Source of the DNA: an uncultured Collinsella sp.
GTDB lineage: Bacteria; Actinomycetota; Coriobacteriia; Coriobacteriales; Coriobacteriaceae
Reading direction: 5' to 3'
NCBI GenBank assembly: GCA_938023705.1
Contig: CALJDJ010000042.1
Location: 1-21,227 of the forward strand
DNA: 21,227 nucleotides
Below are positions 13,433 through 21,050 of the stretch, piece by piece. The notes under the pieces were generated by a model. The model searched no databases. It was not told where the DNA came from and saw nothing but the letters and a program-made list of their open reading frames with translations. The translations under genes were made by a program, and so were the position numbers. Every line of letters starts with the position of its first letter. Positions within the stretch are counted from its first letter, which is position 1.

Positions 13433-14706
13433 CGCTCGAGCCGCGGTGCAATACGAGCCGGCAACTTCACCACAATGCGAACGCCGTCCTCGAGATATTC
13501 CTCATGCAGAAGGGTTCCCTGCTCATGCACCAGCGTGATGAGAGCGCCCTCGCGATACGGGATATCAGCGGAGAGCAACACATCGGTGGCAGCTGCCTCG
13601 CGAGCAATGCGATCGACGAGATCGTCGAGCCCCTCGCCCGTTTGGGCCGAGAACAGAACGGCCTCCGGATAGCGACGACGGAAACTCAATCGATCAACGC
13701 TATCGAGAAGATCGATTTTATTGAATACGGTCAGCGTCAAACGCTCTCCGGCGCCGATCTCATCAAGCACGCGGTCGACAGCCTCCAGCTGCCGCTCATA
13801 GTCCTCGTCAGACGCATCTACGACTTTGAGAATTAGATCGGCACCCAACACCTCGGAAAGCGTCGATTTAAAGGCATCGACCAGACCATGCGGCAGTTTT
13901 TGAATAAAGCCGACGGTATCGGTAATCGTCATGCCGCGACCGCCGGGCAGGCGATACGAGCGCGTCGTCGGGTCGAGCGTAGCAAACAACTTGTCCTGCG
14001 AAAGTACCGTAGAGCCGGTCAGACGATTGAGCAACGTCGATTTACCGGCATTGGTATAACCGGCTAACGCGACGCGAAACGCCGGTGACTCAATGCGGTT
14101 CTTGGATTGAACATCGCGACGCTGTTCAACCTGCTTGAGCTCACGACGAAGCGCAGCGATCTTATTACGAATGAGGCGACGGTCGACCTCAAGCTGACTT
14201 TCGCCCTGACCAAAACGTGAGCCGATGCCGCCGCGCGTCTGCTCCTTGGCGAGATGGCTCCACATGCCACGCAGGCGAGGCAACAAATATTGAAGCTGTG
14301 CCAGCTGTACCTGCAGGCGTCCCTCACGCGTCTGAGCATGCAGGCCAAAGATATCCAGGATCAGTGCTGTACGATCGATAATCTTTACCGGCTCGCCCAC
14401 GGCTTTCTCCAAATAGGATTGCTGCGAGGGGGTCAGGTCGTCGTCAAAAATAACGACATCGGCATCCATGCGATGCACCAGGCCGCACAGCTCTTCAACC
14501 TTACCGGAACCGATAAACGATTTAGGATACGGCTTTACCAAACGCTGCGATAAGCGTGCCACGCACTGGGCACCAGCTGTGTGGGCAAGACGCTCCAGCT
14601 CATCAAGCGAGCGATCGAGCGGCCATGCATTGTCGCGCCACTCAACACCAACTAAAATGGCACGCTCGGGCTCGGGTGCCGTGGGAACAAGGGGGAAACG
14701 GGCCAT
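13417..14706 (-). CDS. hflX: GTPase HflX
   Basis: A 429-residue ribosome-associated GTPase that splits or rescues stalled 70S ribosomes, notably under heat stress. The N-terminal HflX domain contains GSGKVEELCGLV (66-77) and the glycine-rich linker region GGIGSRFGQGESQLEVDRR (159-177). The G domain follows with G1 GYTNAGKS (216-223), G3 DTVGF (263-267) and G4 NKID (329-332). Length fits the family. The ATG shares one base with the miaA stop codon (TAATG). It is the last gene of the miaB-miaA-hflX run and overlaps the convergent DUF1624 gene at the 3' end; no separate terminator is visible for either. Confidence 0.95.
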   Translation of the reverse strand: MARFPLVPTAPEPERAILVGVEWRDNAWPLDRSLDELERLAHTAGAQCVARLSQRLVKPYPKSFIGSGKVEELCGLVHRMDADVVIFDDDLTPSQQSYLEKAVGEPVKIIDRTALILDIFGLHAQTREGRLQVQLAQLQYLLPRLRGMWSHLAKEQTRGGIGSRFGQGESQLEVDRRLIRNKIAALRRELKQVEQRRDVQSKNRIESPAFRVALAGYTNAGKSTLLNRLTGSTVLSQDKLFATLDPTTRSYRLPGGRGMTITDTVGFIQKLPHGLVDAFKSTLSEVLGADLILKVVDASDEDYERQLEAVDRVLDEIGAGERLTLTVFNKIDLLDSVDRLSFRRRYPEAVLFSAQTGEGLDDLVDRIAREAAATDVLLSADIPYREGALITLVHEQGTLLHEEYLEDGVRIVVKLPARIAPRLERYRTE

Positions 14707-15644
14707 TAGGCAGCCTCAATACGATGCAGGATATCCTCAACGACCTCATCGATCGTACATTCATCCATATCAAACCACACGATACGGTCATCGCGCTTAA
14801 ACCACGAAAGCTGACGCTTGGCATAACGACGCGAACGCATCTTAATGAGTTCGCGAGCCTCATCCATGCTTATCACGCCATTGAAAGCATCGATGATCTC
14901 TTTATAGCCAATTGCCTGCATCGACGTCAGGGCATCACCCAGCCCCTGGCCCATAAGACCGCGGACCTCATCGACAAGACCCTGCTCAAACATCAGATCG
15001 ACGCGCAGGTTAATGCGCTCGTAGAGCACCTCGCGATTACGCGTCAGACCAAACCATAGGGCATGATAATGCTCGTGCGGAACACTAAACTGCGACTTTT
15101 GCTGTGCATAGGAGATACCATCATCATGCATCTCGAGCGCACGAATCACACGGCGCACGTTATGGGGATGAATAACAGCAGCCGATTCTGGATCGCGCTC
15201 GGCAAGCAAGGCATGCAGTTCTTCCTCGCCAATACGCTCGGCAAGCTCCTGATAGCCCGCACGACGATCGTCCTCAAGTTCACCCGAGGGAAAGTCCATC
15301 TCATCGAGGGCGGCCTTGAGATACAGCCCCGTACCTCCGCAAAAAACCGGCAGGCAACCCGAACCAAGGAGACGTTCAACATGCGCGCGAGCGTCAGCCT
15401 GATAAAGCGCAGCAGAATATGCCACACCCGGCTCTACAATGTCAACGAGACGCAGCGGCGCCGTGCACTCATCGGGCGCCATCTTTGCGGTACCGATGTC
15501 CATGCCGCGATAGATTTGCATCGCATCGCACGACAGCACTTCGGACGAAAGACGAGCTGCCAAACGGTCGGCAACATCACTCTTACCAACCGCCGTCGGA
15601 CCGACGATCGCAACGGCGGAAAGACCTGCCCCGGGAGCAACCAT
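14706..15644 (-). CDS. miaA: tRNA dimethylallyltransferase
   Basis: A 312-residue enzyme that attaches a dimethylallyl group to N6 of adenosine-37 in tRNAs reading UNN codons. It has the P-loop GPTAVGKS (15-22), the DAMQIYRGMDIGTAK substrate-binding segment (about 40-54), FCGGTGLYLKAAL (about 101-113), and the C-terminal RRYAKRQLSWFKRD motif. The product is the substrate of MiaB, encoded immediately upstream. The ATG shares one base with the miaB stop codon (TAATG at 15642-15646), and its own stop shares a base with the hflX start, so all three should be made together. Confidence 0.96.
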   Translation of the reverse strand: MVAPGAGLSAVAIVGPTAVGKSDVADRLAARLSSEVLSCDAMQIYRGMDIGTAKMAPDECTAPLRLVDIVEPGVAYSAALYQADARAHVERLLGSGCLPVFCGGTGLYLKAALDEMDFPSGELEDDRRAGYQELAERIGEEELHALLAERDPESAAVIHPHNVRRVIRALEMHDDGISYAQQKSQFSVPHEHYHALWFGLTRNREVLYERINLRVDLMFEQGLVDEVRGLMGQGLGDALTSMQAIGYKEIIDAFNGVISMDEARELIKMRSRRYAKRQLSWFKRDDRIVWFDMDECTIDEVVEDILHRIEAA

Positions 15645-17020
15645 TAGCGCGGCTCGCCCACAACGGAGCCGGACAAATACCAGGTCTTGGCAATGTCAAC
15701 GTCAACATCAACGATCTTGCCAACAAGCTGATCGATACTGTACCCCTCGGGGATAGGCGCATGCACGGTCTGATTCTTGGGACTCTTGCCCAGCAGGACC
15801 GCGTCGTTCTTTTTACTCGTTCCCTCAATGAGCGCCGGAACCACAGTATGAAGCTCACCCTGGTTATACTCGTGTGCCGTGGTCTCGATAACCTTAACCA
15901 GGCGGTTGAAACGCTCGAGAATAACCTCATGCGGCGTAGGATCGTCAATCTCGGCGGCCGGGGTACCGGCACGCTTGGAATAGATGAAGGTATAGGCCTG
16001 AGCATAGCGGACCGTCTCGGCAAGCGAGAGCGTCTGCTCAAAGTCTTCTTCAGTCTCGCCCGGGAAGCCAACGATGATGTCGGTCGAGAGCGCGATATCG
16101 GGCATGCGGTTGCGAATGCGATCGACCAGGCCCAGATAGTCCTCGCGTGTATAACGGCGATTCATCTCTTTGAGGATCCGCGTCGAACCTGACTGGACGG
16201 CCAGGTGAAGCTGCGGCATAACGGCAGGCGTCTCGGCCATGGCGTCGATGGTCTCGGGCAGCAGATCCTTGGGATGCGAAGACGTAAAGAAGATGCGCTC
16301 CACGCCCGTATCGCCCACGGCACGCAGCAAATCGGCAAAACGCGGCTTGCCAAACAGATCGCGACCATATGAGTTAACGTTTTGGCCCAACAGCGTAATC
16401 TCACGCACGCCCTGGCGTACCAAACCGGTCACCTCGTCGACAATCTCCTCGAAGGGGCGGCTCTTTTCGCGACCACGCACGTACGGCACGATGCAATAGG
16501 TGCAGAAATTATTGCAGCCCGTCATGATGGGCACCCAGGCGTGATACTGAGTCTCGCGATGCCACGGCATGCTCATGGCATCCGTATCCTCATGCTCATT
16601 GGTACGGATATGACGCTTGCCATCAAGGAACGCCTCGGCAATGAGCTCGGCCACATGCGCGATGGAATGCGTGCCAAAGATGACATTGACGTTATCGACG
16701 TTGGTGAGCAGGCCCTCGCCATCGCGCTGCGCGATGCAGCCACCAACGGCAACCACGCGCTTGCCCGAAGGCGAAGACGGCAGGCTTTTGCAGGAATTGC
16801 ACTGACCGTACAGGCGAGTATCGGCGGCCTCGCGCACGCAGCACGTCATGAAGACAACGATATCGGCATGCGCGGGATCGAGCGCCATGAGGCAGCCATA
16901 CGAATCAAGCAGACCGCTCACGCGCTCGGAATCGTGCTGATTCATCTGGCAGCCAAAGGTGCGGATAAAGTAGGTTTTACCGGCAAGAATATCGCGTACG
17001 GAACGCTGGTCCATGTGCAT
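15644..17020 (-). CDS. miaB: tRNA-2-methylthio-N6-dimethylallyladenosine synthase
   Basis: A 458-residue radical SAM methylthiotransferase that converts i6A37 made by MiaA to ms2i6A37. The N-terminal domain holds the three cysteines of the auxiliary cluster: Cys24 (TFGCQMNQHDSERV), Cys60 (MTCCVRE) and Cys95 (AVGGCIAQRDGE). The radical SAM motif C-x3-C-x2-C is Cys169, Cys173 and Cys176 in GCNNFCTYCIVPYVRGREKS. A TRAM-like RNA-binding segment ends the protein. The start at 17020 has GGA only a few bases upstream; the in-frame ATG at 17014 is an equally good candidate. It begins the miaB-miaA-hflX run and follows spoVS after 39 bases. Confidence 0.96.
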   Translation of the reverse strand: MHMDQRSVRDILAGKTYFIRTFGCQMNQHDSERVSGLLDSYGCLMALDPAHADIVVFMTCCVREAADTRLYGQCNSCKSLPSSPSGKRVVAVGGCIAQRDGEGLLTNVDNVNVIFGTHSIAHVAELIAEAFLDGKRHIRTNEHEDTDAMSMPWHRETQYHAWVPIMTGCNNFCTYCIVPYVRGREKSRPFEEIVDEVTGLVRQGVREITLLGQNVNSYGRDLFGKPRFADLLRAVGDTGVERIFFTSSHPKDLLPETIDAMAETPAVMPQLHLAVQSGSTRILKEMNRRYTREDYLGLVDRIRNRMPDIALSTDIIVGFPGETEEDFEQTLSLAETVRYAQAYTFIYSKRAGTPAAEIDDPTPHEVILERFNRLVKVIETTAHEYNQGELHTVVPALIEGTSKKNDAVLLGKSPKNQTVHAPIPEGYSIDQLVGKIVDVDVDIAKTWYLSGSVVGEPR

Positions 17021-17059
17021 AAGTCCTAACGATGGGGAGCAAAACGAGGCAATCAGAAG

Positions 17060-17377
17060 CTATGCCACAGGCTTAACATCATCCATGACGACGTTATCCA
17101 TAGCAGCTCGATTGATCTGGTGAACGTAGATAGAAAGGCGGATGGCCGTGCGCGACTCCCCGTTAATGAGGATGTCGGAGAACACGGGCGCGCAGGAAAT
17201 ATCAAAACCGGTTGGAATCAAAAAACCGCGCGCGATAGCAACGGCCTTAATGGCCTGGTTGACGGCACCGGCGCCGACACACTGGATGTTGACGGGTACA
17301 CCATCCTTGACCATGCCGGCGATGGCGCCGGCAACGGACGCGGGCGATGATTTGCTTGATACCTTCAGGCAATCCAT
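17060..17377 (-). CDS. spoVS: Stage V sporulation protein S (SpoVS)
   Basis: A 105-residue protein of the SpoVS/Alba-like family. The core (residues 1 to about 85) contains the hallmark LKVSSKSSPASVAGAIAG, the QCVGAGAVNQAIKAVAIARGF segment and GESRTAIRLSIYV. A tail of about 20 residues (HQINRAAMDNVVMDDVKPVA) extends beyond the usual 86-residue length. In Bacillus SpoVS affects septation and the spore coat; related proteins fold like Alba and may bind nucleic acid. I chose the ATG at 17377 because GGAG lies seven bases upstream and the encoded start matches the family. It lies downstream of rny and the GHKL ATPase gene. Coriobacteriia are not known to sporulate, so a general RNA- or DNA-linked role is more likely. 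Confidence 0.92.
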   Translation of the reverse strand: MDCLKVSSKSSPASVAGAIAGMVKDGVPVNIQCVGAGAVNQAIKAVAIARGFLIPTGFDISCAPVFSDILINGESRTAIRLSIYVHQINRAAMDNVVMDDVKPVA

Positions 17378-17418
17378 GAAGAAACTCCTGCATTTAAAAG
17401 TACGTTTTAACTGCAATA

Positions 17419-17447
17419 ACTGTATCGTACCGAGTGGACTCGGTAAA
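17419..17447 (-). promoter_or_regulatory. Candidate spoVS promoter with a palindrome in its spacer
   Basis: On the minus strand TTTACC (17447-17442) is followed after 17 bases by TACAGT (17424-17419), each matching four of six consensus positions. The perfect palindrome ACCGAGT-GG-ACTCGGT (17429-17444) fills most of the spacer and touches the -35. It could be an operator or a weak hairpin after the upstream stop codon; no T-run follows it. Confidence 0.4.
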
Positions 17448-17451
17448 GGCA

Positions 17452-18537
17452 CTATTCCTCTTTGGCAAGATCAAAGGTCACGGTGATTCGATCACGCGAA
17501 ACGCGAATCTTTGGGTCGCCGCAAAGGTTGAGATAGTACCGGGCAGCAAGGTCATTAAAATCGCGCTCCACAGCACGCGAAAACTGTGCCATGTCATCCT
17601 TAGCAATACGTAGCCCGCGACGATCCTTCGCGAGATCGACAGGAGCCGGCGCATGCGAGGACGAGTCGCGCTCGCGCAGCAGACGCGCGGTCACACCGCG
17701 AACAGGCTTAATCTGCCCTGCCAAAATGCGATGGGCCGTGCGCTCGGACATCTCAAGACCCAAACCCGAACAGATACGGATAAAGTCCTCGGCATCAGAA
17801 GCAAGGCCTAAACGATCGACAACCGGAAGCTCGCTCTCGTCATCAATGAACAGGAGACGAGACGTATCAAGCCGGCTTGACGCCTGAGCATAAAGGGTCG
17901 CGGCAATCTCGGACGGAGAACCAAGATAGACATCGCAACCACGCAACTCCTCGAGCGCAAACTCACAAGCAGCGCGAATAATATTATGCGGACCGCGAGC
18001 ACAGACATAACGTCCGTCCTCATCCTTGACGGCCTGGGGCCAGCTGGACTGATCGGCACGCTCACTGAGGCGGTCGGCCGCGACGCTCACCTTAAAGGCT
18101 GAACCAAGATCGACGCCGGACGTGACCACACGGGCCTCATCGGTGTTCTGCTTGATCGAAAACAATGCCATGCCACGACCGTGAACGCCCCAACGGTCCA
18201 TCTTCATGCTCTCGAGCTTGGAGGTAACGCGGGCATCAAAGATTCGCTCTTGCATATCCTGCGGAACGCCCGAACCGTTATCCAGAAAGACAAGCGTGCG
18301 GACGCCGTCTTCCTTGGTCGTGGCCAGATAGACCTTGTCGGCGCCGGCATCGCGAGCATTACGGAGCATTTCGATGACGATATCCTCGACATGCTGAATG
18401 TCGTGCTTTGCCTGGCGCCGCTCGGCCTCCGAAACGCGGAGGCGGACATACCCCTCGCCAAGGTTCTCCTCGACGCGAAGGTTGCCCTCCCCCGACATCG
18501 ACGCGATAAATGAGATGAGCTCGTTCGCGTCGCTCAT
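17452..18537 (-). CDS. Stand-alone GHKL (Hsp90/MutL/histidine-kinase-like) ATPase of unknown function
   Basis: A 361-residue soluble protein with a clear N-terminal GHKL nucleotide-binding fold. The N-box is EDIVIEMLRNARDAGA (Glu56, Asn60, Asp63), the G1 box is FLDNGSGVP (86-92), and the G2 lid is WGVHGRGMALFSIKQ (116-130). No dimerisation/histidine-phosphotransfer domain, sensor or transmembrane segment is present, so it is not an ordinary two-component kinase. The C-terminal 180 residues contain SERTAHRILAGQIKPVRGV and a final DRITVTFDLAKEE but match no family I recognise. The ATG is one base after the rny stop codon and no good ribosome-binding site is visible, implying translational coupling to rny. 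SpoVS is encoded next. I can name the fold but not the function. Confidence 0.85.
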   Translation of the reverse strand: MSDANELISFIASMSGEGNLRVEENLGEGYVRLRVSEAERRQAKHDIQHVEDIVIEMLRNARDAGADKVYLATTKEDGVRTLVFLDNGSGVPQDMQERIFDARVTSKLESMKMDRWGVHGRGMALFSIKQNTDEARVVTSGVDLGSAFKVSVAADRLSERADQSSWPQAVKDEDGRYVCARGPHNIIRAACEFALEELRGCDVYLGSPSEIAATLYAQASSRLDTSRLLFIDDESELPVVDRLGLASDAEDFIRICSGLGLEMSERTAHRILAGQIKPVRGVTARLLRERDSSSHAPAPVDLAKDRRGLRIAKDDMAQFSRAVERDFNDLAARYYLNLCGDPKIRVSRDRITVTFDLAKEE

Positions 18538-18538
18538 G

Positions 18539-20089
18539 TTATTTAGCGATATCGACAGCGCGGCTCTCGCGAATCACGACGACGCGCACCTGACCGGGAT
18601 ACTCCATCTCTTCCTCGATCTGATGGGCGATATCGTGAGCCAGGACCGTGGACTGGGCATCGGAAATCTTGTCCGGCTGGACCATGACGTGGACCTCGCG
18701 ACCGGCCTGCATGGCATAGGTACGTTCGACGCCGTCATGAGAGTTGGCGATCTCCTCGAGCTTCTCAAGACGCTTGATGTAGTTCTCGGCAGACTCGCGA
18801 CGGGCACCGGGGCGAGAGGCAGAGACAGCATCGGCGGCCTGTACCAGGACATCGAGCACCGTATTGGGGTCGACATCGGCATGGTGAGCCTCGATAGCGT
18901 GGACGATAACGGGCTTCTCGCCATAACGGCGGGCAAGCTCGGCGCCGATGACGGCATGCGGGCCCTCGACGTCGTGGTCGATTGCCTTGCCCAGGTCGTG
19001 CAGCAGGCCGGCGCGCTTGGCGGTCACAACGTCCAGGCCAAGCTCGGAAGCCATCACGCCGCACAGATCAGAGACCTCGAGGGAATGCTGAAGCACGTTC
19101 TGACCAAACGAGGTACGGTAGCGCAGGGCACCAAGGGTCTTGACGATCTCGGGGTGCAGATCGTGGATGCCGGTATCGAAGGCAGCCTGCTCGCCAGCCT
19201 CGCGCACGCGCTGCTGAACCAGGTCGGCGGCCTTGTGATACATCTCCTCGATACGGGCAGGGTGAATGCGGCCGTCGGCGATGAGGTTCTCGAGGGCGAC
19301 ACGGGCGGTCTCACGACGGACCGGGTCGAAGCTCGAAAGAACGACGGTCTCGGGCGTGTCGTCGATCACGAGGTTGACGCCGGAAACCTGCTCGAAGGTC
19401 CGGATGTTGCGACCCTCGCGACCGATGATACGGCCCTTGAGGTCATCAGAGGGAATGTGCACGGAGGTAACGGTGACCTCGGCAGTGTGATCGGCAGCGC
19501 AGCGCTGAATCGCCAGAGACAGAATCTCCTGGGCGGTCTTGTGGCACTCGGCGCGAACCTGCTGCTCGGACTCGCGAATGATCGTGGCGGCCTCGTGGGT
19601 GACCTCGCCGCGAACCTTATCGAGGAGCTCCTTGTGGGCGTCCTCGCGGGTAAGGTCGGCGATACGCTCGAGCTCGGAGGTCTGCTTTGCGCAGAGCTCC
19701 TCGAGCTCACGGGAGCGCTTCTCGACCTGACCGGCCTGGCTGGACAGCTGATGCTCGCGCTTGTCGAGAGCGTCGTTGCGGCGATCGAGGGATTCCTCGC
19801 GCTGCATCACGCGGTTCTCGAGCGTACGAATCTCGTTCTTACGCTGCTTGTCCTCGGCCTCGGCGGCCTGCTTGTTCTTGATGATCTCCTCTTTAGCCTC
19901 GAGCAGAGCCTCTTTTTTGAGGGTCTCGGCCTGACGCTTGGCATCACCGATCAGGGACTCAGCCTGTGCGTGTGCCGACTGGATTTTTTCGTCGGCCTCG
20001 TGAAGACTACCCTGCTTGGCGGTGCGCATGTAGGCAATGGCGGCGATGGCACCCAAAATGATGCCAACGAGCGCTGCGATGATAGGCAT
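18539..20089 (-). CDS. rny: Ribonuclease Y
   Basis: A 516-residue membrane-anchored endoribonuclease that starts mRNA decay. It has one N-terminal transmembrane helix (MPIIAALVGIILGAIAAIAY), a long charged coiled coil (about 28-205), a KH RNA-binding domain with the family signature LKGRIIGREGRNIRTFE (about 215-230), and an HD domain with AGLLHDLGKAIDHD near 365, whose His-Asp pair binds the catalytic metal. I chose the ATG at 20089 because AAGGAG ends five bases before it; the GTG at 20095 overlaps that ribosome-binding site. It has a strong promoter and a leader of about 160 bases with an attenuator-like hairpin. RNase Y is typical of Firmicutes, and its presence here fits Coriobacteriia. 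Confidence 0.95.
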   Translation of the reverse strand: MPIIAALVGIILGAIAAIAYMRTAKQGSLHEADEKIQSAHAQAESLIGDAKRQAETLKKEALLEAKEEIIKNKQAAEAEDKQRKNEIRTLENRVMQREESLDRRNDALDKREHQLSSQAGQVEKRSRELEELCAKQTSELERIADLTREDAHKELLDKVRGEVTHEAATIIRESEQQVRAECHKTAQEILSLAIQRCAADHTAEVTVTSVHIPSDDLKGRIIGREGRNIRTFEQVSGVNLVIDDTPETVVLSSFDPVRRETARVALENLIADGRIHPARIEEMYHKAADLVQQRVREAGEQAAFDTGIHDLHPEIVKTLGALRYRTSFGQNVLQHSLEVSDLCGVMASELGLDVVTAKRAGLLHDLGKAIDHDVEGPHAVIGAELARRYGEKPVIVHAIEAHHADVDPNTVLDVLVQAADAVSASRPGARRESAENYIKRLEKLEEIANSHDGVERTYAMQAGREVHVMVQPDKISDAQSTVLAHDIAHQIEEEMEYPGQVRVVVIRESRAVDIAK

Positions 20090-20117
20090 GCTCACTCCTT
20101 TTTATGGATTCGTTACA

Positions 20118-20150
20118 CAACAAAGCGAACCGTCCTTACGAACGGCTCGC
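20118..20150 (-). terminator. Attenuator-like hairpin in the rny 5' leader
   Basis: On the minus strand GCGAGCCGTTC (20150-20140), a GTAA tetraloop and GGACGGTTCGC (20135-20125) form an 11-bp stem with two G-T wobbles, followed by TTTGTTGTG. It lies about 30 bases before the rny ribosome-binding site and about 100 bases after the expected transcription start, so it may cause early termination. Confidence 0.5.
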
Positions 20151-20255
20151 GACATTTGAGTAATATGGGCGCAGCTTATGCGGGTCGGATACAGATAAAC
20201 ATATAAACAAACTCATCACAGATGAGCACATATCACAAAGCAAATGACAGTGTTT

Positions 20256-20284
20256 ATCGTACGTTGAACCACAACAACTGTCAA
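20256..20284 (-). promoter_or_regulatory. rny: rny promoter
   Basis: On the minus strand a perfect -35 TTGACA (20284-20279), a 17-base spacer and -10 TACGAT (20261-20256). The predicted start near 20249 gives a 5' leader of about 160 bases. The promoter lies just beyond the recX stop codon, so rny, the GHKL gene and spoVS can be expressed independently of recA-recX. Confidence 0.75.
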
Positions 20285-20342
20285 ATAAATGGCCCCAGCA
20301 CGGCGGCTAAAACGCGGTGAACGGCAGGGCCACAAAACGCAT
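20284..20342 (-). terminator. Possible terminator after recX
   Basis: On the minus strand TGGCCCTG (20342-20335) can pair with TGGGGCCA (20297-20290, two wobbles), with a long structured loop, followed by TTTATTTG. The stem is modest and the T-run overlaps the -35 of rny. It lies five bases after the recX stop codon. Confidence 0.4.
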
Positions 20343-20346
20343 ACGC

Positions 20347-21039
20347 CTAAACCGCACATTCCTCACGTTCGGCATCGAGACGTGCCTTAACGGCATCGGC
20401 GGCGATGTGATACGAGAAGCCCTTGCCCATCAAAAACCGAACCAGTTTTTCGAATCCGCGCGTCTCTGGAACACGCCGCTTGGCGAGCAGGGCTGACGCA
20501 CGCGCCAAATCGTCTTCGACGGCAAAATAATCCTCGGGATAACCGGGAATGTCATCGAGCACGACATGACGGCGCTTGAGCTCGGTCTCGATTTTACGCT
20601 GTCCCCAACCGCGCCGCTTGCGTTCCTCGATAAAGTACGAGCAAAAGCGGTTCTCGTCTAAAAAGCGATACTCGGTGGCGCGCTCGACGGCGAAATCGAT
20701 CGCGGTCTGGCGAAAGCCGTAGCGTGCCAACTTGTCACGGACCTCACCCGTCGCATGGTCGCGTCGCGATAGCATCTCAGTCACCATGGTAAGTGCACAT
20801 TTACGCTCGATGAGCTGCACCGCTTCACGAAAGTTATCCCAATCACAGGGAAGATCGGGGCGATTTTTGACATACAGGCGCGCAACCCGCACGGGAATCC
20901 AAATGGACCGCTCAAAACCGCCCTCAAGCTCACAATCGATATGTGCGCAAGGCTTTTTGGACGCATACCCGCTCGAGAACGAGGAAGCCGCCTTCTTATC
21001 GGGAAAGACGACCGTGGCCTCGGTCACCGTATACGACAT
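20347..21039 (-). CDS. recX: Regulatory protein RecX
   Basis: A 230-residue modulator that binds RecA filaments and usually inhibits them. The RecX repeats begin at about residue 80 with ALTMVTEMLSRRDHATGEV, followed by RDKLARYGF, then DENRFCSYFIEERKRRGWGQ and ELKRRHVVLDD; the N-terminal 75 residues are less conserved. The ATG lies 11 bases after the recA stop codon with no strong ribosome-binding site, so it depends on recA transcription and probably translation. The recA-recX pair is the usual arrangement. Confidence 0.92.
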   Translation of the reverse strand: MSYTVTEATVVFPDKKAASSFSSGYASKKPCAHIDCELEGGFERSIWIPVRVARLYVKNRPDLPCDWDNFREAVQLIERKCALTMVTEMLSRRDHATGEVRDKLARYGFRQTAIDFAVERATEYRFLDENRFCSYFIEERKRRGWGQRKIETELKRRHVVLDDIPGYPEDYFAVEDDLARASALLAKRRVPETRGFEKLVRFLMGKGFSYHIAADAVKARLDAEREECAV

Positions 21040-21050
21040 GAGCGTAACCG

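Noticed and set aside
18398..20206. A 602-codon open frame on the plus strand opposite rny and the end of the GHKL gene
   Set aside because: It is antisense to rny, has no ribosome-binding site, and its Gly/Leu/Val/Asp-rich translation mirrors the codon bias of the real gene. The minus strand encodes a complete RNase Y with TM, coiled-coil, KH and HD parts.
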